A DNA stretch of 64,000 nucleotides from Marichromatium gracile (GCF_004343155.1 NZ_SMDC01000009.1:62001-126000), one strand, 5' to 3'; counted from the stretch's first letter, positions 7,879-20,029 are shown. Program-made: numbers and translations. Notes: a model not told the origin generated them from the sequence alone.

Positions 7879-10800
7879 TCAGCCCCGCCGCCCACTGCAG
7901 AATCTCAGCTCGACCGCATGCTCCAGACGGTCGTCCAACAAGGGGATGACGGCATCGTCGCGCGGGATTCCGTCCACGATCACTCGTGGTCCGTCTTCCC
8001 CTTCGGGCGTCTGTGTCACAGCGATGCGGTAGAGCGTCTCGCGATAGCGGTACTGCAAGGTGAACCCCTCCCAGTCCGCGGGCAGACAAGGCTCAATGCG
8101 CAGGGTCTCCCCTTCCAACCGCAACCCCAATAGGGATTCCAGGATCAATCGGTACATCCAGCCCGCCGAGCCGGTGTACCAGGTCCAGCCGCCGCGCCCA
8201 ACATGCGGGGAGACCGCATAGACATCGGCCGCGACCACATAGGGCTCGACCTTATAGGTCTTAACCTCCGCGGGAGAGCGTGCATGATGGATCGGGTTGA
8301 TCAGGTCGAAGAGCTCCCAGGCGCGCGCCCGATCGCCCAGTTGCGCAAAGGCCATCGTCGCCCAGATGGCCGCATGGGTATATTGCCCGCCGTTCTCGCG
8401 CACGCCGGGGACGTAGCCCTTGATGTAGCCGGGATTCAAGGCCGACTGATCGAAGGGTGGATCCAGCAATTGAATCAGCCCGGCATCCCGACGCACCAGA
8501 CGCGCATCCAGCGCATCCATCCCCAGCCGCGCCCGCTGCCGACCGCCGGCCCCGGAGAGCACCGACCAGCTTTGGGCGATGGAATCGATCTGGCAGTCGG
8601 CCTGACCCGCCGAGCCCAGCGGGGTCCCGTCGTCGAAGTAGGCGCGCCGATACCAGCCACCGTCCCAGCCATGCGCATCGAGGCTCTGGCGCAGTTGCTC
8701 CGCCTCCCGCTCACAACGCTCGACGAAGGGCTGATCGCCCCGCAGTCGCGCAACCTGGCTAAAGCCCATCAGCACCTCGTAGAGGAAAAAACCCAGCCAG
8801 ACGCTCTCGCCCCGGCCCTTGATCCCCACCCGGTCCATGCCATCGTTCCAGTCGCCCGAGCCCATCAGCGGCAAACCATGCTCGCCAAACCGCAGGCCGT
8901 GCAGAATGGCGCGCACGCCATGATCGTAGAGGCTGGCGGATTCGTCCGACAGACCGGGAAGGTCGTAGTAGGCGTCGTCCTCGCCGCCGACCAAGCGGCC
9001 TTCCAAGAACCGCGCCGACTCCTCCAGCACCCCGGTATCCCCGGTGGCCACGACATAGCGAGAGGTCGCCAGCGGCAGCCAGAGATAGTCGTCCGAGCAA
9101 CGGGTCCGCACCCCTCGGCCCGAGGGCGGATGCCACCAGTGCTGGACATCACCCTCGCGGAACTGGCGGCTGGCACAGAGCAGCAATTGCTCGCGCAGGC
9201 GCAGCGGCTCGGCATGGATGAGCGCCATGGCGTCCTGCAACTGGTCGCGGAAGCCGAAGGCGCCGCCGGACTGATAGTAGCCGCTGCGCGCCCATAGCCG
9301 GCAGGCCAGGGTCTGGTAGAGCAGCCAGCCGTTGGCCAGGATGTCGAGCGACGGATCGGGAGTCTGCACCCGCACGGCGCCCAGGGTGTGCGTCCACTGC
9401 TGGCGCACCTTCTCCAGCGCCGCCCGCGCGGCGCTCGCCCCCCGGCAGCGATGCACCAGGGAGCTGGCGTCATCCATGCCGCGGCGCCCGACCACGCCGA
9501 GGCGGAAGACCGTCTCGCGCGTCTGCCCAGGCTCCAGCTCGAGCGTCGACTGAAGCGCCGCGCAGGCATCCAGCGCGGCCCCGACCTTGCCCGAGAGGCG
9601 CACGCGCTTCAGCGCGGCCGGAGCGCGCGGGGTGCCATTGCGCCCGAGGAACTCAGTCCGGTCGCCGCTGACGGCTCTGGTCGGATCGTCCACGTCGAAA
9701 AAGGCGATGCGGTCGGCGAACTCGGTGTTGTAGGGATTGCGCGCGAACAGAGCGCCGCTGGTCGCATCGACTTCGGTGATGACATGGAGGTTGGTCTTGG
9801 GGCGCAGATCGCCGAGCACCCACTCCACATAACCGGTCACCGAGAGCCGGCGCGACTGATTCGACCGATTGCTCACCTTGAGCACCGAGAACTTGATGGG
9901 TGCATCCACCGCCACGTAGACCCAGAGCTGCGAGTGGATGCCGTCCTCGGTGTGCTCGAAGACGCTGTAGCCGAAGCCATGCCGGCAGACGTAGTCGGAC
10001 CGGCCGCCGGCGGGCAGCGGCGTCGGCGACCAACAGTGGCCGCTCTCCTCGTCGCGCAGATAGAAGGCCTCGCCGCTGGCGTCGCTCACCGGGTCGTTGT
10101 GCCAGGGCGTGAGGCGAAATTCGTGAGCGTTCTCGCTCCAAGTGTAGGCCGTGCCGCTGGCGGAGATGACCGTCCCGAAGTGTGGATTCGCCAGGACATT
10201 CACCCAGGGCGCGGGCGTCGTCTGGCCGGGCGCGGTGGTGATGACGTACTCGGTCCCATCCGGGCTGAAGCCTCCCAGCCCGTTGTCGAACAGACGAGCG
10301 GGACGATCGTCACTGTCCGCTGCGCGCTGCCCACCGCTCACTTTCTCGTCCCCCCGGCTCCATTCGGAAAAGCGGGTGCGGGTCGGGCGCAGACGCGGCA
10401 CGCTCGGCTCCATGGGGCCGCGCCGGTTGAGCTGCTCCGCCAAGGTGCCCCGGGTATCGCTCAGGATCACCCGCGCCACCGTCTGGAAGAGGATGCGGTC
10501 CTCCTGGCTGATCTGATCGGCCGGGCGGATGAAGATACCGCCGGGCCGGTCGATGACATGCGCCTCGACGCCTGCCGAGATCAGGCCCAGGATCTGGTCG
10601 TGGAGCTGCTGGCGATATCCGGCGCGATCCTCGTTCCAGATCACCAGGTCCACAGTCAACCCCTTCAGGCGCCAATAGGCGTGCGCCTGCACCAGCTGAT
10701 GGACCAGTTCGATGTTGGCCGGATCGCCGATCTGCACCAGCACTAGCGGCACATCACCGGAGACCGCGTGGCTCCAGAGCCCGGATTGGCCGCGGCGGTT

Positions 10801-13800
10801 CTGGCCGAGGATGCTCGGCTCGGCCCGCAAGGAGGCGTTGGCATAGAGGATGGAGTTGGCCAGGCGCCCGTAGAGCTGCACGTCGGACTGGCTGGCATTG
10901 ATCTGGCGCAGCACCACCTGGCTGTGGGTCCAGGCGAGATCGAAGACGCGATCGGCCAGGCGCTGATCCTGGTACTTCTCGACCAGACTCAGGGCGATCG
11001 CACGACTCTCGCCGATGCCGGTGACCCGGTCGAACGTCGCGGTCTGGTCGGGATCGAGGGTCATCGAGCAGCGGATCGCGACGATGGGATCGAGCACCGA
11101 GCCGGCGCTGCCAGAGAGGGTCGTATCCCCCTCCATCGCCCAGGGATCAGCGACCGTGCGGTCGCGTCCGATGAAGCGCATGCGGTCGGTTTCATAGGAC
11201 ATGGCGTCGCAGGGTGTCCCGCGCAGCACCATCTGGTGAAACATCCAGGGCACGGCGTCGCCGCTGGAGCGTGGCCGACGGGTACAGAGGATCGCCGGTT
11301 GCGGATGCAGGATCTCGGTCTGCACGAAGAGGTTGCTGAAGGCCGGATGCGCGGCGTCCGCGGCCGGCGGGGCGAGCACGACCTCGGCGTAGCTGGTGAC
11401 CTCGATGACCCGGCGCACCCGTGAACGGTTGGTGAGGCGCACCCGGCACAGCTCGATGTCGTCCTCGGGCGAGACGGAGATCTCGGTATAGGACTCGATC
11501 TCGTGGTCGTGGCGGCGGAACTCGGCGCGTCCCTCCGAGAAGATGGCCTCGTAGCGTTCCGGTGTTTTGAGCGTGGGCTGATAGGCGGTCGACCAGAGCG
11601 CCCCGCTCGCCAGGTCGCGAAGATAACAGAAGCTGCCCCAGGCATCGCGGGTGGTGTCTTCGCGCCAGCGGGTCACGGCGAGATCCTTCCAGCGGCTGTA
11701 GCCGCCACCGGCGTTGGTGACCATCACGTGGTAGCGCCCGTTCGACAACAGCTTCACCTCGGGGGTCGGGGTGTGCGGGCTGGTGAACACCCGCATCTGC
11801 GACTCCTGACCGCTGGCGGTAGTGCGGATGTCGGTGGGCTCGCCGCTGGCGTGGGTGTAGAAGGTCGGCGTTTGGGGGATACGCTCCTGCAGCAGCAGGG
11901 CGGTCGCCTGGAACAGTGGCGCCGAGGCGAAACGGCGCTGCATCGGACGCTCCAGCAACAAGTAAGCCAGGGAGAGGAAGCTCATGCCCTGGTGATGGGC
12001 CATGAAGGAGCGCACCACGGAGTTTGCCTGGCCACGGGGCAGGCGCGAGGGGGTGTAGTCAATAGCCTCGTAGAAGCCGTAACGGCCTTCGAAACCGCTG
12101 TTCGCGAGGCGTTGGAGATTCTGGCAGGCGGCCTCCGGCGCGACCATGAGCGCGAGCGCCGAGGCATAAGGAGCGACCACCAGATCCTCCGCCAGCCAGC
12201 GCTTGAGCCCCAGTCCTGGCACGCCGAAGGCGCGGTACTGGTAGTTGAGCTGCAGGTCGACCATGTTGAAGCCGGACTCCGAGACGCCCCAGGGCACGCC
12301 GCGCTCCTTGCCATAGGCGATCTGTCGCGCCACCGCCGTGCGATAGGTCTGATCCAGCAGGGTGTGCTCGTAAGTCGGCATCACCAGCAGCGGCATCAGG
12401 TATTCGAACATGGAGCCGCTCCAGGACAGCAGCGTCGGCTCGCCGACGGCGAGGGTCAGCAGACGCCCCAGGGCGAACCAGCTCTCCTGCGGCAACTGCC
12501 CCTGCGCGATCCCCACGAAACTGGCCAGACGCGCCTCGGAGGCCAGCAGGTCGTAGTAACTCGTGTCCTGGCGGCGTTCGCTGACGTTGTAGCCGATCGC
12601 CAGCAGCTGACGCGCCTCGTCGAAGAGGAAGTCGTAGTCCATCGCCGCCAGCTCGCCAGCCTGCTGAGCCAGCCCCTCGATGACCGCAATCCGTTCCCGG
12701 GCGCGCCGACCGGCGACCTGGATCTTGTCGTCCTGACTGTGCTTACTCTCCTTTGCATCGTCCGAAACCAACCCTGCCCGCCCCAACTCCCGCAGAGTCG
12801 GAATCGCACCAAGCCCAGCCACCGCATCAACCGGCCCCAAACCCGGCTCATCCTCGAGCCAAGGCACCAGAAACAGCAGATCTTCCAGGATTCCCCGACA
12901 CTGCCGGGCCAAGGACCCCGCCCAGGCGATCACATCAGCCTCGGTGCGCGCGCTCAGATCCAGTGCCGCCGCCTCGGCCGCCGTCGCCAGCGCCCCAAGA
13001 CAATCACGCGTCGCCACCAGCCCGGTTGGCCGCGCCTGGATGGCCGACTCCAGCCGCTGCCGGAAAGGCACCAACGCATCGGGCAAGGCCAAGACCGGCT
13101 TCCTGCGATGCTCGGAGCCCGCTGCCAGCGCCTCCACCAGAATGCGGAAGCTGTCGTCGATCCCCTCCAGCCAGCGCGGGCTGAGGATGGGTGCGTCGAT
13201 CAGCCCCAGCAGACCCGGTTGCAGAGTCAGCAGATGACCCGCGAGGTTGCCGCTGTCCACCGAGGAGATATAGAGCGGCGGCAGTGGCTTGAGCGTCCGG
13301 GTGTCGTACCAGTTGTAGCAATGACCGCGATAGCGCTCCAGAGCGGACATGGTGCTCAAGACACCGCTCGTACGCGCGATGAGCCCGCCAACGGTCGAAT
13401 ATCCGAAGTCATAGGCCGCCAGATTCGCGAGCAGCGAGAGCCCTATATTGGTCGGCGAGGTGCGATGCGCCACCACGGGCGCGGGATGCTCCTGGTAGTT
13501 GTCCGGCGGCAGCCAATGGTCATCCGGGCCGACGAAAGTCTCGAAGAAGGCCCAGGTCTTGCGCGCCACCCGGCCCAGAAACTGGACCTGCTCGCACGTC
13601 AGGCGGGCCTCGCGATGCGTCAGCGGCTGACTCAACCACCAGGCAATCGCCGGCGAACTCAGCCAAAGCGCCAAGATGGGTCCCGCCGCCCAGAGCACGG
13701 CTGGCCAGACAGCGACGGGGTTGGCCATCGCCAGCCCCAGGGCGGTGACGGCGGCCAGCGCGGGGCCGACCCACATTCGACGATAGAAGGAGGCGACACC

Positions 13801-16647
13801 CCAGCCCTGGTGATCCTGATCGGCGGAGGAGACCCATTCCAGCAGCCCGCGGTGGGAGATCCACAATCGCCAGAGGGTGCGCAGCATCGCGTCCAGACCG
13901 AGAAAGGCCTCATAGGGGAGACAGACGAGCGAGAAGAGCGCCTGCGCGACTTGCCGCACCACCGCGCGGAGACCCGCTGCGAGATGGGTGTGCCAGTGCA
14001 CGTCGCCCGGCTTGCGCACCAGGTTCAGCAGCGCGGTCATGAGCGCCGGGAGCAGCAGGATGCCGATCACGGCCAGGGTCCAGAGAGCGGGCGCCGGCAG
14101 CACGACCCAGCCCAGGACCAACGAGAGGGTCAGGGCGGCGGGCACCAGACTGCGCCGCAGGTTATCGGCCAGTTTCCAGCGCGACAGGGACGAGAGCGGA
14201 TTGCGCCGCGCACGTCCATCGACCCCGGGAGCCCACGGCAGCAACCAGTGCGCAATCTGCCAGTCCCCGCGCATCCAGCGATACTGGCGGCTCGCGTCGG
14301 CGCCGTAGCAGGCAGGGAAGTCCTCGTACAGCTGCACGTCGGAGAGCAGCCCGGAGCGGGCGTAACAGCCTTCAAGCAGGTCGTGACTGAGGATGCGGTT
14401 CTCGGGAAAGCGCCCCGCCAGCGTCTGCTCGAAGATATCGACGTCATAGATGCCCTTGCCGATGAAGGAGCCTTCCTGGAACCAGTCTTGGTAGACGTCG
14501 GAGACGGCGTGGGTATAAGGGTCGATCCCGGCATCGCTGCCGTGCAGGCGCGCATAGCGCGAACGGCTGACGCCGGGCAGGCTCACGGCCACCCGGGGCT
14601 GCAGGATGCCGTAGCCTTCGCGCACGCGCTGGCGGTCGCGGTCGTAGACCGCCCGATTGAGCGGGTGCGCCATGGCGCCCACCAACTGGCGGGCTGCGTC
14701 ACGCGGAAGCTGGGTATCGGTATCCAGGGTGATAACGTAGCGCACGTCGGCAAGGATCGCCGTCTCGCCCACGATCGAGTCGAAGCGCTCTCCCGCGTCG
14801 CCGCGCAGCAGCGCGTTGAGGTCGGCGAGCTTGCCGCGCTTGCGCTCGTAGCCCATCCAGATCCGCTCGCGCGGATTCCAACGGCGCGAGCGGTGGAAGA
14901 GGAAAAAGGTGTCGCCGCGCGCACGCGGGTACTTGGCATTCAGCGCGGCGATGCGCTGCGCGGCCAACCCAACCAGCGCCGCGTCTTCCGGCTGCGTTGC
15001 CGCCGGCCCATCGCGAAAATCGGTCAGCAGGCCAAAGTGCAGACCCTCGTCGCGATTGGCCAGAAAGCGCACTTCCAGCGCCTCGACCAGTGACTCGATG
15101 CCCCCGGCGCTGGTGAGCAGCGTCGGGGTCACGACCAGAGTGCGCCGATCCGGCGGAATGCCGCCCGAAAAGTCCATGCGCGGCAGGGGCTCGGGGGTCG
15201 CCAGCAGCGTGGCCACCCAGTTCACCAGGGCCACCGCCAGTTGACTGGTGCCCAGCAGGGCGGGCAACCCCAGCACCGCGAGCACCCAACCCGGCAGTCC
15301 CTCGGCCCGCACGGATGCCAGCAAGCCCGTGGTGAAGAGGACCGTGAGCAGCGCAATCGCCCCCAGATACAGCGACAAGGGGAACTGGCGTCCCTGTCGT
15401 CGCAATGACTCCAGGGGACCGGGACTGGCCTGCATCCGGCGTTCGAGCAAGGGCAATCCGCGACCGATCAGGTAGAAGCCAACATGCGCCTCGCGCGCGG
15501 CCGCGTCGGGACCGCGCGCACCCTCGCGCGCCAGCTCGACCGCCGCCTGGGCCACCTCGGCCTCGGCGCTTTGGCTGTCCTTCGCGACCGTCTCCACTAC
15601 ATGGCGATAGCGATCACGCGCGGCGAACTCCATGTGGGTATAGACCCCGCCGGGATCGCCGCGCAACGTCTGCTCGACCACACTCATGGTCTCGACGAAG
15701 GCGCGCCAGTCCGTCGCCCCGAGGGCGCGCAGACTGCCGATGCTGTTGCCGATGGAGACTTGGTCGGCGGCCTGTTGCTGGTTCTCGGCCTGCACCAACT
15801 GCTCGATCGTGCGGTCCGACTCCGCGAGCTGCTGCTCGATCCAGGTCAGCGGCAAGGCGAGTGCGGCGCTCTGGCCCTGAAGTCGGCGCGCCAGCTCCGC
15901 GACGAACGTGCCGGACATCGGCGGATCGGAGCGTGCCATGTCCGCGATCACCAGGATCAGGTTCTTGGGATCGCGCTCGGCCATCGCGAGCATCCGGTCG
16001 GCCCAGGCGTCGGCCAGATTCTGATCGGTGCGGCTGGCGGCGATCCACGACGCGACACGCCGGAGATTCTCGATCAGCGCCAGACGCAGCATGATGGGGA
16101 TCGCCCAGAGCTCTCCGAGCTTGAGTGTGGTGACCCTCTGATAGGCGGCGACAAAACGGTTGAGGTTCTCCAGGTCGACCCGGCCATCGCCGTGGGCGAT
16201 GCTCTCCAGCGCCAGGTCATAGACGCGCGGCAGACCCGCCGCGAAACCCTGGCGTAGACGCGGCAGCGCCCGGCTATAGCCCTTGGGGAGATGTCGCTTG
16301 GCGGTGCGGATCTGGTCTTCGATCAGATAGAAATTATCGAGCAGCCATTCGCCGGCCGGGGCGATCCGACGATTCTCCGTGACCGCAACCATCAGGAGCC
16401 GGCAGACATCCTGCAGAACTCTTTCATTCGCGGTGAGACGTGCCAGCAGCCGGTCCGGCGGATGCCCTGGCATCAGGAGGTGTGCGGCGGCAAGCTCCTT
16501 GCCATGCTGCTCCATCTGAACGGCACTGAACAATTCCGAGCGCAAGGGTGGCTCCGCGCCGATGGATTGACCGATCACGCGGCCATCGGGGAGCCGCACC
16601 CTCAGGTTGAGCAGGACTTCACGCAGGGACGGGCTGCTCAGATTCAA
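7879..16647 (-). CDS. ndvB: Cyclic beta-1,2-glucan synthase (NdvB/ChvB type)
   Basis: A 2,922-residue inner-membrane enzyme, close to the usual ~2,800-2,900 of ChvB/NdvB. Membrane helices flank a glycosyltransferase core (helices ~420-490 and ~840-960) with DTDTQLP near residue 641 and an R-W motif in YRWMRGDWQ near 793. The C-terminal third is a GH94-like phosphorylase region with [10 protein letters not shown] near residue 2,598, the usual catalytic Asp region. Family role: polymerise, size and cyclise beta-1,2-glucan from UDP-glucose for the periplasm, an osmoprotectant. The start is TTG at 16647, supported by AAGGAG eight bases upstream. It lies just downstream of a small coiled-coil gene and is probably cotranscribed with it. 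Confidence 0.93.
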   Translation of the reverse strand: MNLSSPSLREVLLNLRVRLPDGRVIGQSIGAEPPLRSELFSAVQMEQHGKELAAAHLLMPGHPPDRLLARLTANERVLQDVCRLLMVAVTENRRIAPAGEWLLDNFYLIEDQIRTAKRHLPKGYSRALPRLRQGFAAGLPRVYDLALESIAHGDGRVDLENLNRFVAAYQRVTTLKLGELWAIPIMLRLALIENLRRVASWIAASRTDQNLADAWADRMLAMAERDPKNLILVIADMARSDPPMSGTFVAELARRLQGQSAALALPLTWIEQQLAESDRTIEQLVQAENQQQAADQVSIGNSIGSLRALGATDWRAFVETMSVVEQTLRGDPGGVYTHMEFAARDRYRHVVETVAKDSQSAEAEVAQAAVELAREGARGPDAAAREAHVGFYLIGRGLPLLERRMQASPGPLESLRRQGRQFPLSLYLGAIALLTVLFTTGLLASVRAEGLPGWVLAVLGLPALLGTSQLAVALVNWVATLLATPEPLPRMDFSGGIPPDRRTLVVTPTLLTSAGGIESLVEALEVRFLANRDEGLHFGLLTDFRDGPAATQPEDAALVGLAAQRIAALNAKYPRARGDTFFLFHRSRRWNPRERIWMGYERKRGKLADLNALLRGDAGERFDSIVGETAILADVRYVITLDTDTQLPRDAARQLVGAMAHPLNRAVYDRDRQRVREGYGILQPRVAVSLPGVSRSRYARLHGSDAGIDPYTHAVSDVYQDWFQEGSFIGKGIYDVDIFEQTLAGRFPENRILSHDLLEGCYARSGLLSDVQLYEDFPACYGADASRQYRWMRGDWQIAHWLLPWAPGVDGRARRNPLSSLSRWKLADNLRRSLVPAALTLSLVLGWVVLPAPALWTLAVIGILLLPALMTALLNLVRKPGDVHWHTHLAAGLRAVVRQVAQALFSLVCLPYEAFLGLDAMLRTLWRLWISHRGLLEWVSSADQDHQGWGVASFYRRMWVGPALAAVTALGLAMANPVAVWPAVLWAAGPILALWLSSPAIAWWLSQPLTHREARLTCEQVQFLGRVARKTWAFFETFVGPDDHWLPPDNYQEHPAPVVAHRTSPTNIGLSLLANLAAYDFGYSTVGGLIARTSGVLSTMSALERYRGHCYNWYDTRTLKPLPPLYISSVDSGNLAGHLLTLQPGLLGLIDAPILSPRWLEGIDDSFRILVEALAAGSEHRRKPVLALPDALVPFRQRLESAIQARPTGLVATRDCLGALATAAEAAALDLSARTEADVIAWAGSLARQCRGILEDLLFLVPWLEDEPGLGPVDAVAGLGAIPTLRELGRAGLVSDDAKESKHSQDDKIQVAGRRARERIAVIEGLAQQAGELAAMDYDFLFDEARQLLAIGYNVSERRQDTSYYDLLASEARLASFVGIAQGQLPQESWFALGRLLTLAVGEPTLLSWSGSMFEYLMPLLVMPTYEHTLLDQTYRTAVARQIAYGKERGVPWGVSESGFNMVDLQLNYQYRAFGVPGLGLKRWLAEDLVVAPYASALALMVAPEAACQNLQRLANSGFEGRYGFYEAIDYTPSRLPRGQANSVVRSFMAHHQGMSFLSLAYLLLERPMQRRFASAPLFQATALLLQERIPQTPTFYTHASGEPTDIRTTASGQESQMRVFTSPHTPTPEVKLLSNGRYHVMVTNAGGGYSRWKDLAVTRWREDTTRDAWGSFCYLRDLASGALWSTAYQPTLKTPERYEAIFSEGRAEFRRHDHEIESYTEISVSPEDDIELCRVRLTNRSRVRRVIEVTSYAEVVLAPPAADAAHPAFSNLFVQTEILHPQPAILCTRRPRSSGDAVPWMFHQMVLRGTPCDAMSYETDRMRFIGRDRTVADPWAMEGDTTLSGSAGSVLDPIVAIRCSMTLDPDQTATFDRVTGIGESRAIALSLVEKYQDQRLADRVFDLAWTHSQVVLRQINASQSDVQLYGRLANSILYANASLRAEPSILGQNRRGQSGLWSHAVSGDVPLVLVQIGDPANIELVHQLVQAHAYWRLKGLTVDLVIWNEDRAGYRQQLHDQILGLISAGVEAHVIDRPGGIFIRPADQISQEDRILFQTVARVILSDTRGTLAEQLNRRGPMEPSVPRLRPTRTRFSEWSRGDEKVSGGQRAADSDDRPARLFDNGLGGFSPDGTEYVITTAPGQTTPAPWVNVLANPHFGTVISASGTAYTWSENAHEFRLTPWHNDPVSDASGEAFYLRDEESGHCWSPTPLPAGGRSDYVCRHGFGYSVFEHTEDGIHSQLWVYVAVDAPIKFSVLKVSNRSNQSRRLSVTGYVEWVLGDLRPKTNLHVITEVDATSGALFARNPYNTEFADRIAFFDVDDPTRAVSGDRTEFLGRNGTPRAPAALKRVRLSGKVGAALDACAALQSTLELEPGQTRETVFRLGVVGRRGMDDASSLVHRCRGASAARAALEKVRQQWTHTLGAVRVQTPDPSLDILANGWLLYQTLACRLWARSGYYQSGGAFGFRDQLQDAMALIHAEPLRLREQLLLCASRQFREGDVQHWWHPPSGRGVRTRCSDDYLWLPLATSRYVVATGDTGVLEESARFLEGRLVGGEDDAYYDLPGLSDESASLYDHGVRAILHGLRFGEHGLPLMGSGDWNDGMDRVGIKGRGESVWLGFFLYEVLMGFSQVARLRGDQPFVERCEREAEQLRQSLDAHGWDGGWYRRAYFDDGTPLGSAGQADCQIDSIAQSWSVLSGAGGRQRARLGMDALDARLVRRDAGLIQLLDPPFDQSALNPGYIKGYVPGVRENGGQYTHAAIWATMAFAQLGDRARAWELFDLINPIHHARSPAEVKTYKVEPYVVAADVYAVSPHVGRGGWTWYTGSAGWMYRLILESLLGLRLEGETLRIEPCLPADWEGFTLQYRYRETLYRIAVTQTPEGEDGPRVIVDGIPRDDAVIPLLDDRLEHAVELRFCSGRRG

Positions 16648-16750
16648 GGTGCAGACTCCTTTTTCGAGGGCATGCCCTCTCCGGACCCGATGCCCGGAGA
16701 GATATTCAGAACCTGCGCGCTCTCTTCAGGTCGGCTTGCCGCAGGGGGGG

Positions 16751-17041
16751 CTATTTGAAATGCGCCGCGAATGCCTGATAGGAGTCCTTGAACGCCTCCC
16801 AGACATTGTCGCTTTCCCGCTTGACCTGTTCCCAGGTGTTTTCGGAGGCGGCCTGTACCTCCTTCAGCTTTTTCTCGCCTTCCGCACGCTGAACGCGCAG
16901 CGCAGCGAGCTGTTCCTGATATTTCACCTTGGCTTCTCCCTTGATTTCATCCCCCTTCTCCTCCATGGCAGCAATGCTCGCATTCCATTCATCGAGCTGC
17001 GACTTCATTTTTGCGACATAGTCATCTTTTGACGAAAACAT
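16751..17041 (-). CDS. Small coiled-coil protein, stress-associated type
   Basis: A 96-residue, strongly charged helical protein with no signal peptide. It starts MFSSKDDYVAKMKSQLDEWN and has long runs of heptad-like K/E/A residues (about 1-70), then an aromatic-rich end (WEAFKDSYQAFAAHF). Similar short coiled-coil proteins occur in stress clusters of proteobacteria, but no biochemical role is established that I can name. The ATG has a perfect AGGAGG seven bases upstream. It precedes the glucan synthase gene by about 100 bases on the same strand, suggesting one operon. Confidence 0.75.
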   Translation of the reverse strand: MFSSKDDYVAKMKSQLDEWNASIAAMEEKGDEIKGEAKVKYQEQLAALRVQRAEGEKKLKEVQAASENTWEQVKRESDNVWEAFKDSYQAFAAHFK

Positions 17042-17156
17042 GAGAACCTCCTGTTTTTGATCATTCGCCCGGCGGGCTGCCGGAATACAACGACCTAGTC
17101 ATCGCATGGGCGCGGCATCTGCATCGCCGCCATTGGCTTACCGTGCCCTGATACAA

Positions 17157-17336
17157 TCACCACGCTATCGGTCCAAAAAACCCAAAGGCGCCAAGCACGA
17201 ATGGCACCGCGATGACGACGACGATCGTATTCGCGACCTTCCTGACGGTCGCGTTCATTGGGATATGCACATTCACTGCCCAGAGGATGGCTGAGAAGGC
17301 GATCAGGTTGATCATGAGCTGGATGTAGGCCACGAC
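17157..17336 (-). CDS. Small membrane protein related to the Thivi_2564 family
   Basis: A 59-residue protein with two hydrophobic helices separated by VHIPMNATVRKVANT. The pattern (I-P-M-x-x-x-V/I-K/R-K) matches the intact paralog at 19564-19752, so this looks like a diverged copy. I choose the GTG at 17336 because AAGGAG stands seven bases upstream. The ATG at 17357 has no such site. Function is unknown. The short double-helix form and stress-type neighbours suggest an inner-membrane protein. Confidence 0.7.
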   Translation of the reverse strand, partial: VVAYIQLMINLIAFSAILWAVNVHIPMNATVRKVANTIVVVIAVPFVLGAFGFFGPIAW

Positions 17337-17500
17337 GTGACTCCTTATCAAATCCATTTAGAGGAACTCTATGGCACACCAGCAGCGGCGTCTGTTCGCC
17401 AGCGTACAGAGGACGAAAAAGGCAGCAGGATCGATTTTCGAATCGCACGCCGTTCCCACCGACTGGCCGCACTCATGGCCAAGGCCGAGCCCTCTCGCCC

Positions 17501-18066
17501 CTATCTTTTCCAGTAGAAATCCAACTTGGATGGATTCGCCCCGTCGAGATGCACGGCCTTGCGCTGGATCTGGTCTTCGCCTCGCTCGCCGGAGGGGATA
17601 ACCTCCACGCTGTAGTCCCCAGGCGGCAGTTGTGCGTAGAACCAGGGACCTTGAGAAACGGCCGTCAGCACAGAGCCATGACGCCCATCAAGAATGTTCA
17701 CCCGCATCGCCGAGAAAGACTCACCGCTGCCCTGCGTCGCAAACATCAGGTGCAGGTTGAACTGGCTGGACAGGGCATTGAGCTCACTGCGCTCGCTCTC
17801 GCCCACGCCGCCCGAGACGTAGCGAATGCCGCCATCGGTCTTGATCTGTGACGACTGCCCGTCTGTCGGCACCCCCTGGGCCTGGCGGCATCCGCGCCCT
17901 GCGAGATGGGATTCGCTTCTACGACCGGGCGAATAGCCCATTCGCGCGAGGCATCCGCCAACTGCACCTCTCCTCCACCGAGGGTTAGCTGGGCCGGTGC
18001 TTCATACCCCGGATGCGCGCCGACCGGCTGACAAAGGCCAGCGCCCAAGACCAATCTCGTTGCCAT
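17501..18066 (-). pseudogene. Secreted/periplasmic protein with carboxypeptidase-regulatory-like domain, frameshifted
   Basis: Two overlapping minus-strand frames make one protein. The upstream frame begins MATRLVLGAGLCQPVGAHPG (a signal-like start at ~18066) and continues to about 17870. The downstream frame carries the C-terminal half (VGESERSELNALSSQFNLHL onward) with a beta-sandwich-like section LPPGDYSVEVIPSG, ending at 17501. The switch falls at a GC-rich run near 17866-17880 (AGGCCCAGGGGG), so a one-base indel explains it. It is either a real frameshift mutation or a sequencing error. The downstream domain resembles transthyretin/carboxypeptidase-regulatory-like folds. No specific function can be named. 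Confidence 0.6.
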
Positions 18067-18182
18067 CAAATTGATTCCGTGCAGATGGAACATGGTGATA
18101 TCCGCCCGTGGTTGATGGATTTTGGTTGTTTCACCGTGACATGCGCGAGCCGTCCAACGGACACTCTATTTCAAGCCATGAC

Positions 18183-19268
18183 TCAACCCTGCTGCAACAG
18201 ACTGCGCAGATCGGTGATCGCGGCATTGACCCGTGAGATATAGGAGGCGCTCACCAGCGAATGATTCGCCATTGGCCCGTATCCAGTGCCGTTGAGAATC
18301 AGTGGGCTCCAGATGGTGTTCTGGGTATTTTTCAATTCGCGGGTGATCTGCTCCACCGAAACCACGGCATTCTTGTCCTTGAGCACCGGGGCGAAATCGA
18401 TCTGAATCGCCTGCAGCACATGTAGCAAGGCCCAGGTATAGCCGCGCGCCTCGAAGAAGATGTCGTCGATCTTGGTCCAGGGGGTCTTGGTCCGCGTCTG
18501 AGTGGGAACCGGCTTTGACTGACGAGCACTAGGATCGCCGGCCAATGCGGTATCGAGACTGGCCTGGCCGACCGCGTAGGACAGACGCTGCGCGAAGCTG
18601 CCGAGGCGCTTTTCGACCACTTCGAGATAGGTGGTCAGATTGTCGGCGCGGGCATAGAACTGGGAATGGGTGACTGCGGTGTCTGAGAGTCCCTGGTTAT
18701 ACCGATAGAGAGCGGCGATGCCTTTACGGTACTCGGACTCGGTGGAGGGTAGGATCCATGAATCCGATTGGTAGTTGGACTGGGGTTGCGCGATGGCCAG
18801 ATCCTTTTCCTCGACCGACTGCGACTGAGCTCGACTGAAGTCGTTGCGCAGGGCGTTGAGCAGATCGCGCCACGCGGTCAGGGCACCAAATTCCCAGTTG
18901 GGCATGTTATCCAGGTAGAGACCCGGAGGACTGATGTCGTTGGTCAAATAACCGCCGGGCTTGTCGAGCAGGGTCTCGCCGATGCGGATAGCGGTGGCCG
19001 TGGTGGCCGTCCCGGTCACCAGTTGGTTCTCGTCCTGATTCACCAAAGACAGCGCCTGCTCGCGCACGTCATAAACGCCTGGCGAGCGCGACCAATAGAT
19101 TCCAAGGATGAAGACGACAATCAGATAGGTAACCAGAAACAGCCCGCCGGTCCACCAGACACCCTTCTCCTTCCAGGTGCGGGGATGGTAGTAAGTGGCG
19201 ACCTTGGCGGCTTTCTTGGTCAGCACCTGACTTTTAGATAATGTATCGGCGTTCACGGCAATCTCCAT
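18183..19268 (-). CDS. DUF2333 family membrane-anchored protein
   Basis: A 361-residue protein with a cytoplasmic start (~40 residues), one membrane helix (GLFLVTYLIVVFILGIYW, ~42-60), then a large domain rich in helices and aromatic residues, with conserved-looking WILPSTESEYRKGI and FFEARGYTWALLHVLQAI blocks. This matches the DUF2333 family, which has no known function. The ATG at 19268 is preceded by GGGAGG at short spacing. The frame continues upstream but without protein character. It sits among envelope-stress genes on the same strand. Confidence 0.8.
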   Translation of the reverse strand: MEIAVNADTLSKSQVLTKKAAKVATYYHPRTWKEKGVWWTGGLFLVTYLIVVFILGIYWSRSPGVYDVREQALSLVNQDENQLVTGTATTATAIRIGETLLDKPGGYLTNDISPPGLYLDNMPNWEFGALTAWRDLLNALRNDFSRAQSQSVEEKDLAIAQPQSNYQSDSWILPSTESEYRKGIAALYRYNQGLSDTAVTHSQFYARADNLTTYLEVVEKRLGSFAQRLSYAVGQASLDTALAGDPSARQSKPVPTQTRTKTPWTKIDDIFFEARGYTWALLHVLQAIQIDFAPVLKDKNAVVSVEQITRELKNTQNTIWSPLILNGTGYGPMANHSLVSASYISRVNAAITDLRSLLQQG

Positions 19269-19384
19269 GGCCCTCCCAAAGGAAGGCGTGATGTGTTCTA
19301 TACCATCAGTCGCGCCTGGATTTCTTGGGCACCACCAGCAACCACGGTAGCCGCCATGCCCGCCCAAATCGCAATGCCGCTCTA

Positions 19385-19520
19385 CTACTGGCTATTCACA
19401 TTCAACTCGACTGACCCCACCATGGCCTGCTGCGATTCCCGCGTATAGCCGAATCCGTCACAACCCAAACTCAAGCCTGCGATGATGATCAAGACAATCG
19501 CGGCAATCTTGATGGCATTC
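19385..19520 (-). pseudogene. Truncated DUF3185-like membrane protein remnant
   Basis: The minus strand can be read as IKIAAIVLIIIAGLSLGC, then GYTRESQQAMVGSVELNV and a stop at 19385. A hydrophobic helix, a YTRE/YTKE block and a GxxELxV block are the beginning of small DUF3185-type membrane proteins, which normally continue with a second helix. Here a stop comes early, and no in-frame ATG with a ribosome site exists upstream (a TGA precedes the helix), so both ends are damaged. It is too short for a confident family call. Confidence 0.4.
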
Positions 19521-19563
19521 GCTTTGCTACCTTTTCAATGGCTGAAACGTCACTCACCAAGCG

Positions 19564-19752
19564 CTACCCGATCCGCATTCCCGATATCGGCGTTATGAGT
19601 CCAAAGACCGACAGCAGCCAAAGGATCACAACAACCACGACAATCAAATTCAAGATCTTTTTGATCTTTCCATCCATCGGGATGTAGTTGTTGATTCCCC
19701 AAAGAATCAGGCCTACGACGACGAGCGTAACGATCAATGTTATTAAAGACAT
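19564..19752 (-). CDS. Thivi_2564 family small membrane protein
   Basis: A 62-residue protein: helix one LITLIVTLVVVGLILWGI, a short turn NNYIPMDGKIKKILN, helix two LIVVVVVILWLLSVFGL, and a short tail. This is a close fit to the small membrane family typified by Thivi_2564 of a purple sulfur bacterium. The ATG at 19752 has AGGGGA upstream. The gene is divergent from the Crp-like regulator at 20030, so the ~280-base gap between them probably holds promoters for both. Confidence 0.82.
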   Translation of the reverse strand: MSLITLIVTLVVVGLILWGINNYIPMDGKIKKILNLIVVVVVILWLLSVFGLITPISGMRIG

Positions 19753-20029
19753 GGCGCTTCCCCTGTCAGACGATATAAGCATTGGGTACGCGTCACGATG
19801 GCCCCTGCCATTGGCCAGCGTCTGTTCGCTAACACACAAAGCCATGTACTTTCGGTCAGGTGCGCCCTCGCCTGTCCGACCCTGGTATCAAGCGTGCGCT
19901 ATGTTTGCCAGCGTACCGACTGGACGGATCATTGGGCGTATTGCTCACCCATCACAGCCGATTTGCGAACAATCCGTCCTCTGGTGTTGGCTGTTCTTCG
20001 ACCATCGCGGATCAACAAGGAGCGCGCAC

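Noticed and set aside
11503-15093. 1,196-codon plus-strand ORF inside the glucan synthase gene
   Set aside because: It is antisense to conserved NdvB motifs, with composition typical of complementary-strand artefacts (many H, Q, R, G).
7879-16647. Separate genes for glycosyltransferase and phosphorylase
   Set aside because: The frame is continuous over 8.8 kb and the order of domains is that of single-chain NdvB.
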